A DNA stretch of 64,000 nt from assembly GCF_008806595.1 (NCBI RefSeq), contig NZ_VZRB01000022.1, forward strand, positions 83,706 through 147,705, given 5' to 3'. The notes below the pieces were generated by a model. That model was not told the origin of the DNA. It saw only the letters and a program-made list of their open reading frames with translations, and did not search any database. Shown piece by piece: positions 18,123 through 27,153 of the stretch. Numbering within the stretch: position 1 is the first letter of the stretch; every line of letters begins with the position of its first letter. This stretch comes from Streptomyces luteolifulvus (GTDB lineage Bacteria > Actinomycetota > Actinomycetes > Streptomycetales > Streptomycetaceae). A program made the translations under genes and the position numbers.

Positions 18123-19163
18123 TTGAACCGGCAGGTCCCGGTCGTCGTGCTCGCCGGTTTTCTCGGCTCCGGCAAGACCACTCTCCTCAACCACCTTCTC
18201 CACCGCAGCGGCGGCAGCCGCATCGGGGCCCTTGTCAACGACTTCGGTGCCATCGAGATCGACGCGATGGCCGTCGCGGGAGCGCTCGGCGACTCCACCG
18301 TCTCCCTCGGGAACGGGTGCCTGTGCTGTGCCGTGGACGCGAGCGAGCTCGACGGCTACCTGGAGCGGCTCGCCCGGCCCTCCGCCGGCATCGACGTGAT
18401 CGTCATCGAGGCCAGCGGTCTCGCCGAACCCCAGGAACTCGTCCGCATGGTCCTCGCCAGTGAGCACCCGGGGATCGTGTACGGCGGACTCGTCGAGGTC
18501 GTCGACGCCGCCGAGTTCGACGCCACCCGGGCGCGCCATCCCGAACTCGACCGGCATCTGGCGCTCGCCGACCTCGTCGTGGTCAACAAGCTCGACCGGG
18601 CCGCCGATGGTGAGCGGGTCCTCGGACTCGTCCGGTCCCTCGTCGACCGGGCGGCCGTCGTCCCCGCCTCCTACGGACGCATCGACCCCGAATTCCTCTT
18701 CGACTGCAGGCCGAGCGAGGAGCGCATCGGCCAGCTGTCCTTCGACGACCTGCACGACCGCACCGCAAGCTCCGGCCACGAGCACGCCGGTCATCTGCAC
18801 ACCGGCTACGACAGCCTGTCCTTCACCTCCGAAGTCCCCCTGGACCCACGCCGGTTGATGCAGTTCCTCGACACCAGGCCCGAGGGGCTGTACCGGATCA
18901 AGGGGTCCATCGGCTTCGGCCCGCACGACCCGGCGAACCGGTACGCCGTCCATGCCGTCGGGCGGTTCCTGCGGTTCTATCCCGAGGCCTGGCCGCCCGG
19001 TGCCGAACGCCTCACGCAGCTCGTCCTGATCGGCTCCGGCATCGACGCGCCCGCACTGGCCAAGGAACTCGAGGCGTGCAAGAGCGACGCCCCGCACGCC
19101 GACGAGCACGGCATGTGGGGCGTCCTGCGCTACGTACCGGACCCGGAAGACTCAGCCGCCTAG
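18123..19163 (+). CDS. COG0523 (CobW/ZNG-type) metal-chaperone GTPase
   Basis: A 346-residue G3E GTPase. The Walker A motif is GFLGSGKTTLLN, the switch region holds NDFG, the metal-binding motif is GNGCLCCAV (CxCC), then EASGLAEP and the guanine-specificity motif NKLD. A His-rich segment (HEHAGHLHTGYD) precedes the CobW_C domain. The TTG at 18123 with GAGAGAGGG upstream is the likely start. An in-frame GTG at 18078 would add 15 residues. These proteins deliver zinc or cobalt to target enzymes, usually under metal limitation. No cobalamin or nitrile hydratase gene is adjacent, so zinc is the more likely metal. It converges with parC and the two ends overlap by 4 nt. Confidence 0.9.
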   Translation: MNRQVPVVVLAGFLGSGKTTLLNHLLHRSGGSRIGALVNDFGAIEIDAMAVAGALGDSTVSLGNGCLCCAVDASELDGYLERLARPSAGIDVIVIEASGLAEPQELVRMVLASEHPGIVYGGLVEVVDAAEFDATRARHPELDRHLALADLVVVNKLDRAADGERVLGLVRSLVDRAAVVPASYGRIDPEFLFDCRPSEERIGQLSFDDLHDRTASSGHEHAGHLHTGYDSLSFTSEVPLDPRRLMQFLDTRPEGLYRIKGSIGFGPHDPANRYAVHAVGRFLRFYPEAWPPGAERLTQLVLIGSGIDAPALAKELEACKSDAPHADEHGMWGVLRYVPDPEDSAA

Positions 19164-21616
19164 ACCGGACCCGCCACCGCCGACACCGTCTTCGCCAGCG
19201 ACACGCCCGAGCCGTCACGGCGCGGGTCGATCTCGGGCAGCTCGGCCGGGGTGCCGTTCTTCTGGGCGGCCCGGGCGGGGACGGGGCCCGCCCAGGCCAG
19301 AGACAGACAGTCCTCGCCCTTCAGGAAACGCTGGCAGCGGACGCCGCCGGTGGCGCGGCCCTTGCGCGGGTACTGGTCGAACGGGGTCAGCTTGGCCGTC
19401 GTCTGGACGGAGTCGTCCAGCGTGCCGCGCGAGCCGGCGACCGTGAACACCACCGCGTCGGCGGCCGGGTCGACCGCGGTGAAGGAGATGACCTTCGCGC
19501 CCGCGGTGAGCTTGATGCCGGCCATGCCACCGGCCGGGCGGCCCTGCGGACGCACCTGCGAGGCCTGGTAGCGCAGCAGTTGCGCGTCGTCCGTGATGAA
19601 GACCAGGTCCTCCTCGCCTGTGCGCAGCTCCACCGCACCGACGATCCGGTCACCCTCCTTGAGGGTGATGACCTCCAACTCCTCCTTGTTGGAAGGGTAG
19701 TCGGGGACCACACGCTTGACGACGCCCTGTGCGGTGCCGAGCGCCAGGCCCGGGGACGACTCGTCGAGTGTGGTCAGGCAGACCGCCGTCTCGTCGTCCT
19801 CCAGGGAGACGAACTCCGCCAGCGGTGCGCCGCCCGCGAGGTTCGGCGCCGTCGCCGTGTCCGGGAGCTGCGGCAGGTCGACGACGTTGAGCCGCAGCAG
19901 ACGGCCGGCCGAGGTCACCACGCCCACCTCGCCGCGGGCCGTGGCCGGCACCGCCGAGACGATCACGTCGTGCTTGGCGCGCCTGGCGCCGGTGTCCTGC
20001 GGGAGGGGCTCGCCGTTCGCCGTACGGGCCAGCAGCCCCGTCGAGGACAGGAGCACCCGGCACGGATCGTCCGCCACCTGGAGCGGCACGGCGGCCACCG
20101 GGGCGCCGGCCGACTCCAGCAGGACCGTCCGCCGCGCGGTGCCGTACTTCTTGGCGACCGCGGCCAGTTCGCCGGAGACCAGCTTGCGCAGCTCGGCGTC
20201 CGACTCGAGGATCCGCGTCAGCTCCGCGATCTCCGCGTTCAGCCGCTCCTTCTCGGACTCCAGCTCGATGCGGTCGTACTTGGTGAGACGGCGCAGCGGG
20301 GTGTCGAGGATGTACTGGGTCTGGACCTCCGACAGCGAGAAGCGCTCCATCAGGCGCTCCTTCGCCTGCGCGGAGTTCTCGCTGGAGCGGATGAGGCGGA
20401 TGACCTCGTCGATGTCGACCAGCGCGGTGAGCAGGCCCTCGACCAGGTGCAGACGGTCGCGCCGCTTCCCCCGCCGGAACTCGGAGCGGCGGCGCACGAC
20501 CTCGAAGCGGTGGTCGAGATAGACCTCCAGGAGTTCCTTGAGGCCCAGCGTCAGGGGCTGGCCGTCGACCAGCGCCACGTTGTTCACGCCGAAGGACTCT
20601 TCCATCGGCGTCAGCTTGTAGAGCTGCTCCAGGACCGCCTCCGGCACGAAGCCGTTCTTGACCTCGATGACCAGGCGCAGTCCGTGCTCACGGTCGGTGA
20701 GGTCCTTGACGTCGGCGATGCCCTGCAGCTTCTTCGCGCCGACCAGGTCCTTGATCTTGGCGATCACCTTCTCCGGGCCGACCGTGAAGGGCAGCTCGGT
20801 GACGACGAGGCCCTTGCGGCGCGCCGTCACCGTCTCCACCGACACCGTCGCGCGGATCTTGAAGGTGCCGCGGCCCGTCTCGTACGCGTCCCGGATGCCG
20901 GAGAGGCCGACGATCCGGCCGCCCGTGGGCAGGTCGGGGCCCGGGACGTGTCTCATCAGGGCGTCGAGGTCCGCGTTCGGGTGGCGGATCAGATGGCGGG
21001 CGGCCGCGATGACCTCGGCCAGGTTGTGCGGCGGCATGTTCGTCGCCATGCCGACCGCGATGCCCGACGCGCCGTTGACCAGGAGATTCGGGAAAGCGGC
21101 GGGCAGGGCGACCGGCTCCCGCTCCTGGCCGTCGTAGTTTGGGGCGAAGTCGACCGTGTCCTCGTCGATCGACTCCGTCATCAGGCTCGCGGGGTCGGCC
21201 GCCCGGCATTCGGTGTACCGCATGGCGGCCGGCGGGTCGTCGTTGCCCAGCGAGCCGAAGTTGCCGTGGCCGTCGACCAGCGGGACGCGCATGGAGAAGG
21301 GCTGCGCCATACGCACCAGGGCGTCGTAGATCGACGCGTCGCCGTGCGGGTGCAGCTTGCCCATGACCTCGCCGACGACACGGGCGCACTTCACATAACC
21401 GCGGTCGGGGCGCAGCCCCATCTCGTTCATCTGGTACACGATGCGGCGATGCACCGGCTTGAGGCCGTCGCGGGCGTCCGGCAGGGCGCGGGAGTAGATG
21501 ACCGAGTACGCGTACTCGAGGAAGGAGCCCTGCATCTCGTCGACGACGTCGATGTCGAGGATCTTCTCCTCGTACGAGTCGTCGGGCGGCGGGGTCTTCG
21601 TGCTGCGGCGGGCCAT
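19160..21616 (-). CDS. parC: DNA topoisomerase IV subunit A (GyrA-like)
   Basis: The DNA-cleaving subunit of topoisomerase IV, 818 residues from the ATG at 21616, which has AGGAGC upstream. The breakage-reunion domain has YSRALPDARDGLKPVHRRI, the quinolone-pocket region GKLHPHGDASIYDALVRM and the active-site Tyr in AAMRYTECR. A coiled coil (ESEKERLNAEIAELTRIL) and a beta-pinwheel C-terminal domain follow. Its partner ParE is at 4302-6425, about 13 kb away on the other strand, so the two subunits are not co-transcribed. The longer frame to 21916 overlaps the peptidase promoter and is rejected. Confidence 0.92.
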   Translation of the reverse strand: MARRSTKTPPPDDSYEEKILDIDVVDEMQGSFLEYAYSVIYSRALPDARDGLKPVHRRIVYQMNEMGLRPDRGYVKCARVVGEVMGKLHPHGDASIYDALVRMAQPFSMRVPLVDGHGNFGSLGNDDPPAAMRYTECRAADPASLMTESIDEDTVDFAPNYDGQEREPVALPAAFPNLLVNGASGIAVGMATNMPPHNLAEVIAAARHLIRHPNADLDALMRHVPGPDLPTGGRIVGLSGIRDAYETGRGTFKIRATVSVETVTARRKGLVVTELPFTVGPEKVIAKIKDLVGAKKLQGIADVKDLTDREHGLRLVIEVKNGFVPEAVLEQLYKLTPMEESFGVNNVALVDGQPLTLGLKELLEVYLDHRFEVVRRRSEFRRGKRRDRLHLVEGLLTALVDIDEVIRLIRSSENSAQAKERLMERFSLSEVQTQYILDTPLRRLTKYDRIELESEKERLNAEIAELTRILESDAELRKLVSGELAAVAKKYGTARRTVLLESAGAPVAAVPLQVADDPCRVLLSSTGLLARTANGEPLPQDTGARRAKHDVIVSAVPATARGEVGVVTSAGRLLRLNVVDLPQLPDTATAPNLAGGAPLAEFVSLEDDETAVCLTTLDESSPGLALGTAQGVVKRVVPDYPSNKEELEVITLKEGDRIVGAVELRTGEEDLVFITDDAQLLRYQASQVRPQGRPAGGMAGIKLTAGAKVISFTAVDPAADAVVFTVAGSRGTLDDSVQTTAKLTPFDQYPRKGRATGGVRCQRFLKGEDCLSLAWAGPVPARAAQKNGTPAELPEIDPRRDGSGVSLAKTVSAVAGPV

Positions 21617-21908
21617 CGCTGCCGGCTCCTTCTGTTCTCTGGTCGCTCGAGCGTGTGACGGGATCTGACGCGGACCATTGTGGACCGCGGCACTGACAAC
21701 CCGGACGACGACCCGACCTCGGCCGGCCCCGCCCGGCGTGCGCCGGTGCCGCCCGCGCTGGGAGGGGCGGCACGTGCGCAGGCTACGCGATCCGCTGTCG
21801 GCGTACGTCCCGCCGGAACTTCGCCGAGGCCGCGCACGCTTGCATACAGTGGCAGGACAGCAGGAAAAACGCGGTTTCAACGACCGCGTCCGCGATCGAA
21901 GGGACGAC

Positions 21909-23297
21909 ATGCCCATGGGTCACACGGCCACAGACCAGGCAGACTCCGGCGGTCTGACAGCGACCGAGCACCGCCTGGCCAACGGCCTGCGCGTGGTGCT
22001 CTCCGAGGACCACCTGACCCCCGTCGCGGCGGTGTGCCTCTGGTACGACGTCGGCTCGCGTCACGAGGTCAAGGGCCGTACCGGCCTGGCTCACCTTTTC
22101 GAGCACCTGATGTTCCAGGGTTCCGGCCAGGTGACGGGCAACGGCCACTTCGAGCTGGTCCAGGGCGCGGGCGGCTCGCTCAACGGCACCACGAGCTTCG
22201 AGCGCACCAACTACTTCGAGACCATGCCCACCCACCAGCTGGAACTCGCCCTCTGGCTGGAGGCCGACCGCATGGGCTCGCTGCTCATGGCCCTGGACGA
22301 CGAGTCCATGGAGAACCAGCGGGACGTCGTCAAGAACGAGCGCCGGCAGCGCTACGACAACGTCCCCTACGGCACGGCGTTCGAGAAGCTGACCGCCCTC
22401 TCCTACCCGGAGGGCCACCCCTACCACCACACCCCGATCGGCTCGATGGCCGACCTGGACGCCGCGACCCTGGAGGACGCGCGCGCCTTCTTCCGTACGT
22501 ACTACGCGCCCAACAACGCCGTGCTGTCGGTCGTCGGAGACATCGACCCGGAGCAGACTCTCGCCTGGATCGAGAAGTACTTCGGCTCCATCCCGTCCCA
22601 CGACGGCAAGCCCGCCCCGCGCGACGGTTCACTGCCCGTGACCATCGGCGAGCAGCTGCGCGAGGTCGTCGAGGAGGAGGTCCCGGCCCGCGCCCTGATG
22701 GCCGCCTACCGGCTGCCGAACGACGGCACACGCGCGTGCGACGCGGCCGACCTGGCGCTCACCGTCCTCGGCGGCGGCGAGTCCTCCCGCCTCTACAACC
22801 GGCTCGTACGACGCGACCGTACCGCCGTCGCGGCCGGCTTCGGCCTGCTGCGGCTGGCGGGCGCGCCCTCGCTGGGATGGCTGGATGTGAAGACCTCCGG
22901 TGACGTCGAGGTGCCGGTCATCGAGGCCGCCATCGACGAGGAGCTCGCCCGGTTCGCCGAGGAGGGCCCCACGGCCGAGGAAATGGAGCGCGCCCAGGCC
23001 CAGTTGGAGCGCGAATGGCTGGACCGTCTCGGCACGGTCGCGGGCCGCGCCGACGAACTGTGCCGCTACGCCGTCCTGTTCGGCGACCCTCAGCTCGCCC
23101 TCACCGCGGTCCGCCGTGTGCTCGAGGTGACGGCCGAGGAGGTCCAGGAGGTCGCCAAGGCCCGCCTGCGCCCCGACAACCGGGCCGTACTGGTCTACGA
23201 GCCCGTCAACGGCACCGACGGCACCGAAGGCGCCGAGGGCCCCGACAGCACCGAGAACACCGCCGACGAGGACGAGAACGAGGAGGCGGCCAAGTGA
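21909..23297 (+). CDS. M16 zinc metallopeptidase, catalytic member
   Basis: A 462-residue peptidase of the pitrilysin/MPP-like M16 family. The inverted zinc motif HLFEH lies near residue 63, and the distal zinc ligand Glu sits in ENQRDVVKNERRQRYDN. The C-terminal half is the second M16 lobe, ending in an acidic tail (DEDENEEAAK). Two possible ATG starts, 21909 and 21915, follow GAAGGGA. The gene overlaps the next M16 gene by 4 nt. The pair resembles two-subunit M16B peptidases in which one subunit carries the zinc site and the other helps bind substrate. Substrates are probably short peptides. Confidence 0.92.
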   Translation: MPMGHTATDQADSGGLTATEHRLANGLRVVLSEDHLTPVAAVCLWYDVGSRHEVKGRTGLAHLFEHLMFQGSGQVTGNGHFELVQGAGGSLNGTTSFERTNYFETMPTHQLELALWLEADRMGSLLMALDDESMENQRDVVKNERRQRYDNVPYGTAFEKLTALSYPEGHPYHHTPIGSMADLDAATLEDARAFFRTYYAPNNAVLSVVGDIDPEQTLAWIEKYFGSIPSHDGKPAPRDGSLPVTIGEQLREVVEEEVPARALMAAYRLPNDGTRACDAADLALTVLGGGESSRLYNRLVRRDRTAVAAGFGLLRLAGAPSLGWLDVKTSGDVEVPVIEAAIDEELARFAEEGPTAEEMERAQAQLEREWLDRLGTVAGRADELCRYAVLFGDPQLALTAVRRVLEVTAEEVQEVAKARLRPDNRAVLVYEPVNGTDGTEGAEGPDSTENTADEDENEEAAK

Positions 23298-24682
23298 CCG
23301 AGCTCGCCAACATGGACTTCCACCCCCGGCCCCAGGCGGGCGAGGCCAGGCCGTGGGCGTTTCCGGCCCCCGAGCGCGGGACGCTCGACAACGGCCTGAC
23401 GCTGCTGCGCTGCCACCGCCCCGGCCAGCAGGTCGTCGCCGTGGAGGTGCTCCTGGACGCCCCGCTGGACGCCGAGCCGGCCGGCCTCGACGGCGTGGCC
23501 ACGATCATGGCGCGGGCCTTCTCCGAGGGCACCGACAAGCACTCGGCGGAGGAGTTCGCCGCCGAGCTGGAGCGCTGCGGCGCCACCCTCGACTCGCACG
23601 CCGACCACCCCGGCGTCCGCCTGAGCCTGGAAGTCCCGGTCTCGCGTCTGCCGAAGGCGCTGGGTCTGCTGGCCGACGCTCTCAGGGCGCCCGCCTTCGC
23701 CGACAGCGAGGTCGAGCGGCTCGTCCGCAACCGGCTGGACGAGATCCCGCACGAGCTGGCCAACCCGTCCCGCCGGGCCGCCAAGGAGCTCTCCAAGGAG
23801 CTGTTCCCGGCGACCGCGCGCATGTCGCGTCCGCGTCAGGGCACCGAGGAGACGGTCGCCGCGATCGACTCCGCTGCCGTACGCGCCTTCTACGAGAAGC
23901 ACGTCCGCCCCGTCACCGCCACCGCCGTCGTCGTCGGCGACCTCACCGGGATCGAGCTGGACGCGCTGCTCGGCGACACCCTCGGCGCCTGGACCGGCTC
24001 CCCGGCCGAGCCGCGGCCGGTACCGCCGGTGACCGCCGACGACACCGGCCGGGTCGTGATCGTGGACCGGCCCGGCGCGGTCCAGACGCAGCTGCTCATC
24101 GGCCGCGTCGGCTCCGACCGGCACGACCGTGTGTGGCCCGCGCAGGTGCTCGGCACGTACTGCCTCGGCGGCACCCTCACCTCCCGCCTGGACCGTGTCC
24201 TGCGTGAGGAGAAGGGCTACACCTACGGCGTGCGGGCGTTCGGCCAGGTCCTGCGGTCCGCCCCGGACGGCACGGGCGCGGCGATGCTCGCCATCAGCGG
24301 TTCGGTGGACACCCCGAACACGGGCCCGGCGCTGCAGGACCTGTGGACGGTGCTGCGCACGCTCGCCGAAGGAGGGCTCACCGATGCCGAGCGCGACGTC
24401 GCCGTGCAGAACCTCGTCGGTGTGGCGCCGCTGAAGTACGAGACCGCCGCGGCCGTGGCGAGCACGCTGGCCGACCAGGTCGAGCAGCATCTGCCCGACG
24501 ACTACCAGGCGACGCTGTACCAGCAGCTCGCCGCGACCGGCACCGTGGAGGCCACCGCGGCGGCCGTGAGCGCCTTCCCGGTGGACCGTCTGGTGACGGT
24601 GCTGGTCGGCGATGCGGCCCAGATCAAGGAGCCCGTCGAGGCGCTCGGAATCGGTGAAGTCACCGTTGTTACGGCCGAGTAG
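23294..24682 (+). CDS. M16 peptidase family, non-catalytic partner
   Basis: This product is 462 residues, identical in length to its upstream partner. It starts at a GTG overlapping that gene's stop (GTGA). It has the M16 fold (LDNGLTLLRCHRPGQQVVAVEVLL), but the zinc motif position reads VATIMARAFSEGT, with no HxxEH, so it cannot bind catalytic zinc. The glycine loop and the R/Y pair of the C-terminal lobe (LTSRLDRVLREEKGYTYGV) are present, as in subunits that contribute to substrate binding. The two probably form an obligate heterodimer. A terminator follows. Confidence 0.9.
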   Translation: MTELANMDFHPRPQAGEARPWAFPAPERGTLDNGLTLLRCHRPGQQVVAVEVLLDAPLDAEPAGLDGVATIMARAFSEGTDKHSAEEFAAELERCGATLDSHADHPGVRLSLEVPVSRLPKALGLLADALRAPAFADSEVERLVRNRLDEIPHELANPSRRAAKELSKELFPATARMSRPRQGTEETVAAIDSAAVRAFYEKHVRPVTATAVVVGDLTGIELDALLGDTLGAWTGSPAEPRPVPPVTADDTGRVVIVDRPGAVQTQLLIGRVGSDRHDRVWPAQVLGTYCLGGTLTSRLDRVLREEKGYTYGVRAFGQVLRSAPDGTGAAMLAISGSVDTPNTGPALQDLWTVLRTLAEGGLTDAERDVAVQNLVGVAPLKYETAAAVASTLADQVEQHLPDDYQATLYQQLAATGTVEATAAAVSAFPVDRLVTVLVGDAAQIKEPVEALGIGEVTVVTAE

Positions 24683-24697
24683 GGACACGCGCGTACA

Positions 24698-24731
24698 GGG
24701 GCCCTGGTGACGCAGGCGTCATCAGGGCCCC
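24698..24731. terminator. Terminator of the M16 operon
   Basis: GGGGCCCTG / CAGGGCCCC outer arms and TGACGC / GCGTCA inner arms form a nearly continuous hairpin 15 nt after the stop codon. Confidence 0.85.
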
Positions 24732-24800
24732 CGTATGTCCGAATTGAGGGAGAGGTTGCCTGTCTGCCCTGTGGCATGCGCTACAAAAGGCGTGATCCGT

Positions 24801-24830
24801 TTGGGGATTGAAAGAGACCGCGTCTAGCGT
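24801..24830 (+). promoter_or_regulatory. Putative promoter of the riboswitch-controlled peptidase
   Basis: TTGGGG (24801-24806) and TAGCGT (24825-24830) are spaced by 18 nt, just upstream of the riboswitch. The fit to a housekeeping-type promoter is only moderate. Confidence 0.4.
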
Positions 24831-24879
24831 CGGTCGGGCTGTTCGTCAGGCAGTGCGCCGCACCCGCGGCACCGGACAG

Positions 24880-25025
24880 CCATCGCCGAGTCCCCGTACG
24901 GCGCGAGCCAGGGGAGCCGGGGACCCATCGCAGTCCCTGGGGTGAATCGGACGCCCGCGCACCGCGAGGGGGTCCGTAGGAGACCTTCCTGCTCCGAACC
25001 CGTCAGCTAACCCGGTAGGCGAGAA
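24880..25025 (+). ncRNA. Cyclic di-AMP riboswitch (ydaO/yuaA class)
   Basis: The leader carries the conserved blocks of the ydaO motif in order: CGCCGAGTCC, AGCCGGGGACCCA, GGGGTGAATCGG, CCGTAGGAG, then CCGAACCCGTCAGCTAACC and GGTAGGCGA. TCGCC (24883-24887) pairs with GGCGA (25018-25022) to close the first stem. The class is known to bind c-di-AMP and, in actinobacteria, typically precedes cell-wall hydrolases and Rpf-like genes. The M23 peptidase starts 24 nt after the closing stem, and its purine-rich ribosome region (GAAGGAAGGAAAGG) directly follows, so control of expression by c-di-AMP is expected. Confidence 0.93.
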
Positions 25026-25048
25026 GGAAGGAAAGGACCAGCCACTCC

Positions 25049-25825
25049 ATGGCGTTCACCCGCGCCACCGGGAAGCACCGTCGTCCCAGCCGGATGCACC
25101 GCACCTCCGCCCGCGCCGCGGGCGTCGCGGCCCTCGCCACGACCGGTGTCGTCGGCACCCTCGCCGCCCCGGCGCTCGCCGCGGAGACCTCCGCCGAGCA
25201 GACCGGCCTCACCCCGGTCATCAAGATCGGCGACTCGGTCGCCGAGCAGATCGACGCCCAGGCCGACGCCCAGCGGGAGGCCGCCCAGCTGGCCGCCTAC
25301 AAGAAGGCGGCCGAGGAGGCTGCGCGCAAGAAGGCGGCCGCGGAGGCGGAGGAGGCGCGCGAGAAGGCGCGCGAGGCCAAGGAACGCGCCGCCCGCGAGG
25401 CCGAGCGCAAGCGCCTCAACTCCTTCGTCGCTCCGATCTCCGGCTCCTACGTCTCGACCGGCTACCTGGCTGGCGGCGGCGTCTGGTCCTCGGGCAGCCA
25501 CACCGGCGTCGACTTCCACGCCGCGAGCGGCACCACCGTGCACGCGGTCGGCTCCGGCACCGTCGTCGAGGCCGGCTGGGGCGGCTCCTACGGCAACCAG
25601 ATCGTGATCAAGATGCACGACGGCACGTACACCCAGTACGGCCACCTGTCGTCCATCGCCGTCTCGGTGGGCCAGCAGGTCACCCCGGGCCAGCAGATAG
25701 GCCTCTCCGGTGCGACCGGCAACGTCACCGGACCGCATCTGCACTTCGAGGCCCGTACGACCGCGGAGTACGGCTCGGACATCGACCCCGTCACCTACCT
25801 CCGCTCGCACGGCGTGAACGTCTGA
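25049..25825 (+). CDS. Secreted M23 peptidoglycan endopeptidase with coiled coil
   Basis: A 258-residue exported cell-wall hydrolase. Residues 1-45 are a long signal peptide ending APALAAET. Residues about 75-125 form a charged Ala/Glu/Lys coiled coil. The C-terminal M23 domain has the zinc ligands in SSGSHTGVDFHA and HLHFE, and YGHLSSIAV before them. The arrangement resembles envelope hydrolases or their activators, where the coiled coil restrains or positions the catalytic domain. It would cut peptide cross-links during growth, spore formation or germination. Expression is set by the c-di-AMP riboswitch upstream. A terminator lies 36 nt after the stop. Confidence 0.93.
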   Translation: MAFTRATGKHRRPSRMHRTSARAAGVAALATTGVVGTLAAPALAAETSAEQTGLTPVIKIGDSVAEQIDAQADAQREAAQLAAYKKAAEEAARKKAAAEAEEAREKAREAKERAAREAERKRLNSFVAPISGSYVSTGYLAGGGVWSSGSHTGVDFHAASGTTVHAVGSGTVVEAGWGGSYGNQIVIKMHDGTYTQYGHLSSIAVSVGQQVTPGQQIGLSGATGNVTGPHLHFEARTTAEYGSDIDPVTYLRSHGVNV

Positions 25826-25860
25826 CCCGTCCGGTCGTCCACACGGCACGGCATCCCGAG

Positions 25861-25886
25861 GCCCCGGCTCACCGAGCCGGGGCTTT
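25861..25886 (+). terminator. Terminator of the M23 peptidase gene
   Basis: GCCCCGGCT / AGCCGGGGC arms followed by TTT. Confidence 0.85.
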
Positions 25887-26033
25887 CGGCGTTTCACGGC
25901 CGGCTCGGCCAACGCTGTCCAAAAAATATCCCCGGATTCCGAACCGCCGTCGGAAATTCCCGCTCATTGCAATAGAGTCACTGAACACACGTCAATCATC
26001 GACGTTTCACGGGGATTAAAGCGGAGGTCGGTC

Positions 26034-26729
26034 ATGCGTGTTCCGGCGCACTCGGTATGCACGGCGATCCGGGACGACATCGTCGAGGGTGTCTACGAGC
26101 GCGGCAGCCGGCTCACCGAGGAACTGCTCGCCCGCCGCTACGGCGTCTCCCGCGTCCCCGTCCGTGAAGCCCTGCGCACGCTGGAGGCCGAGGGCTTCGT
26201 GGTGACCCGGCGGCACGCGGGCGCGTGCGTCGCCGAACCCACCGAGCAGGAGGGTGCCGACCTCCTGGAGATGCGCATGCTCCTGGAGCCGCTCGGCGCC
26301 TCCCGCGCCGCCCAGCGCCGCACGGAGGCGCATCTCAAGGTGCTGCGCGGCCTCGTGCGGCTGGGCCAGGAGCGGGCCAGGGGCGGCAACAGCGATGATC
26401 TGCGCTCCCTGGGCAGCTGGTTCCACGAAACGCTCTCCCAGGCCTCCGGCAGCCCAGCGCTCTCCTCGATGCTGACCCAGCTGCGACACAAGATCGCCTG
26501 GATCTACTCGGTGGAGGCGCCGGCCGACCCCGTGGAGTCCTGGGCCGAGCACGGGGCGATCGTGGACGCGGTGGCGCGTGGTGACAGCGAGCGCGCGCGG
26601 TCGGTGGCCACGCTGCACACGGAGCGCTCGACGACGGCGCACCGGCTGCGCTTCACCGGGGGCGGGGACCGTTCCGACCGTGTGAGGAACTCGCAACATC
26701 CCGTAAACATGTCGAGCGTGCGGCATTAA
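26034..26729 (+). CDS. GntR-family regulator (FadR subfamily)
   Basis: A 231-residue regulator. The N-terminal winged helix has CTAIRDDIVEGVYERGSRLTEE, then RRYGVSRVPVREALRTLEAEGF. The C-terminal FCD domain includes EMRMLLEPLGAS, a WFHETLSQASGSPAL helix and HGAIVDAVARGD. The ATG at 26034 follows GCGGAGGT. It converges with ptsH. The upstream 150 nt are AT-rich (AAAAAATAT, TTGCAATAGAGTCA), which marks its promoter. The target is unknown. Proximity to HPr does not by itself imply sugar control. Confidence 0.88.
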   Translation: MRVPAHSVCTAIRDDIVEGVYERGSRLTEELLARRYGVSRVPVREALRTLEAEGFVVTRRHAGACVAEPTEQEGADLLEMRMLLEPLGASRAAQRRTEAHLKVLRGLVRLGQERARGGNSDDLRSLGSWFHETLSQASGSPALSSMLTQLRHKIAWIYSVEAPADPVESWAEHGAIVDAVARGDSERARSVATLHTERSTTAHRLRFTGGGDRSDRVRNSQHPVNMSSVRH

Positions 26730-26802
26730 CAAAGGCGCCGTATACAAAGAAGACGTAATTCGCGGGGGATTATTTCTGCTGCCCGCGAGAGGGAAATGTG
26801 AG

Positions 26803-26830
26803 GGGCTCGCCCGATAATTCGAGCGAGCCC
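26803..26830. terminator. Bidirectional terminator between gntR gene and ptsH
   Basis: GGGCTCGC / GCGAGCCC arms around a 12-nt loop, lying between the two convergent genes. Confidence 0.75.
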
Positions 26831-26871
26831 TTCTGCGAATCGCTGACGGCCGGAGGCCGTCAAGAGGGTCC

Positions 26872-27153
26872 TCAGACGGTCTCGGGGAGTTCCTCGAGGC
26901 CCTCGGAGACCAGCTTCGCGAGGCGGTCGAGCGCGGCGTCCGCACCCTCGGCGTCGGAGGCGAGGACGATCTCCTCGCCGCCCTGGGCGCCCAGGCCCAG
27001 AACGGCCAGCATGGAGGCCGCGTTGACGGGGTTGCCGTCGGCCTTGGCGATCGTCACCGGGATACCTGCGGCCGTGGCGGCCCGGACGAAGATGGATGCG
27101 GGGCGGGCGTGGAGGCCCTCGGCCCAGCCGACGTTGACGCGGCGCTCAGCCAT
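26872..27153 (-). CDS. ptsH: Phosphocarrier protein HPr
   Basis: A 93-residue HPr that passes phosphate from Enzyme I to the sugar-specific IIA domains of the PTS. The active-site His is in GLHARPAS (about residue 16). The regulatory Ser of Gram-positive HPr is present in NAASMLAVLGLGAQ, although Streptomyces regulation through it is uncertain. Length and fold are typical. The gene is alone, with no ptsI next to it, and ends at a bidirectional terminator. It is the shared carrier for PTS sugars including N-acetylglucosamine, a developmental signal in Streptomyces. Confidence 0.95.
   Translation of the reverse strand: MAERRVNVGWAEGLHARPASIFVRAATAAGIPVTIAKADGNPVNAASMLAVLGLGAQGGEEIVLASDAEGADAALDRLAKLVSEGLEELPETV

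Noticed and set aside
19076..21658. 860-residue plus-strand frame over parC
   Set aside because: It is a shadow of parC, with composition typical of the complementary strand and no domains.
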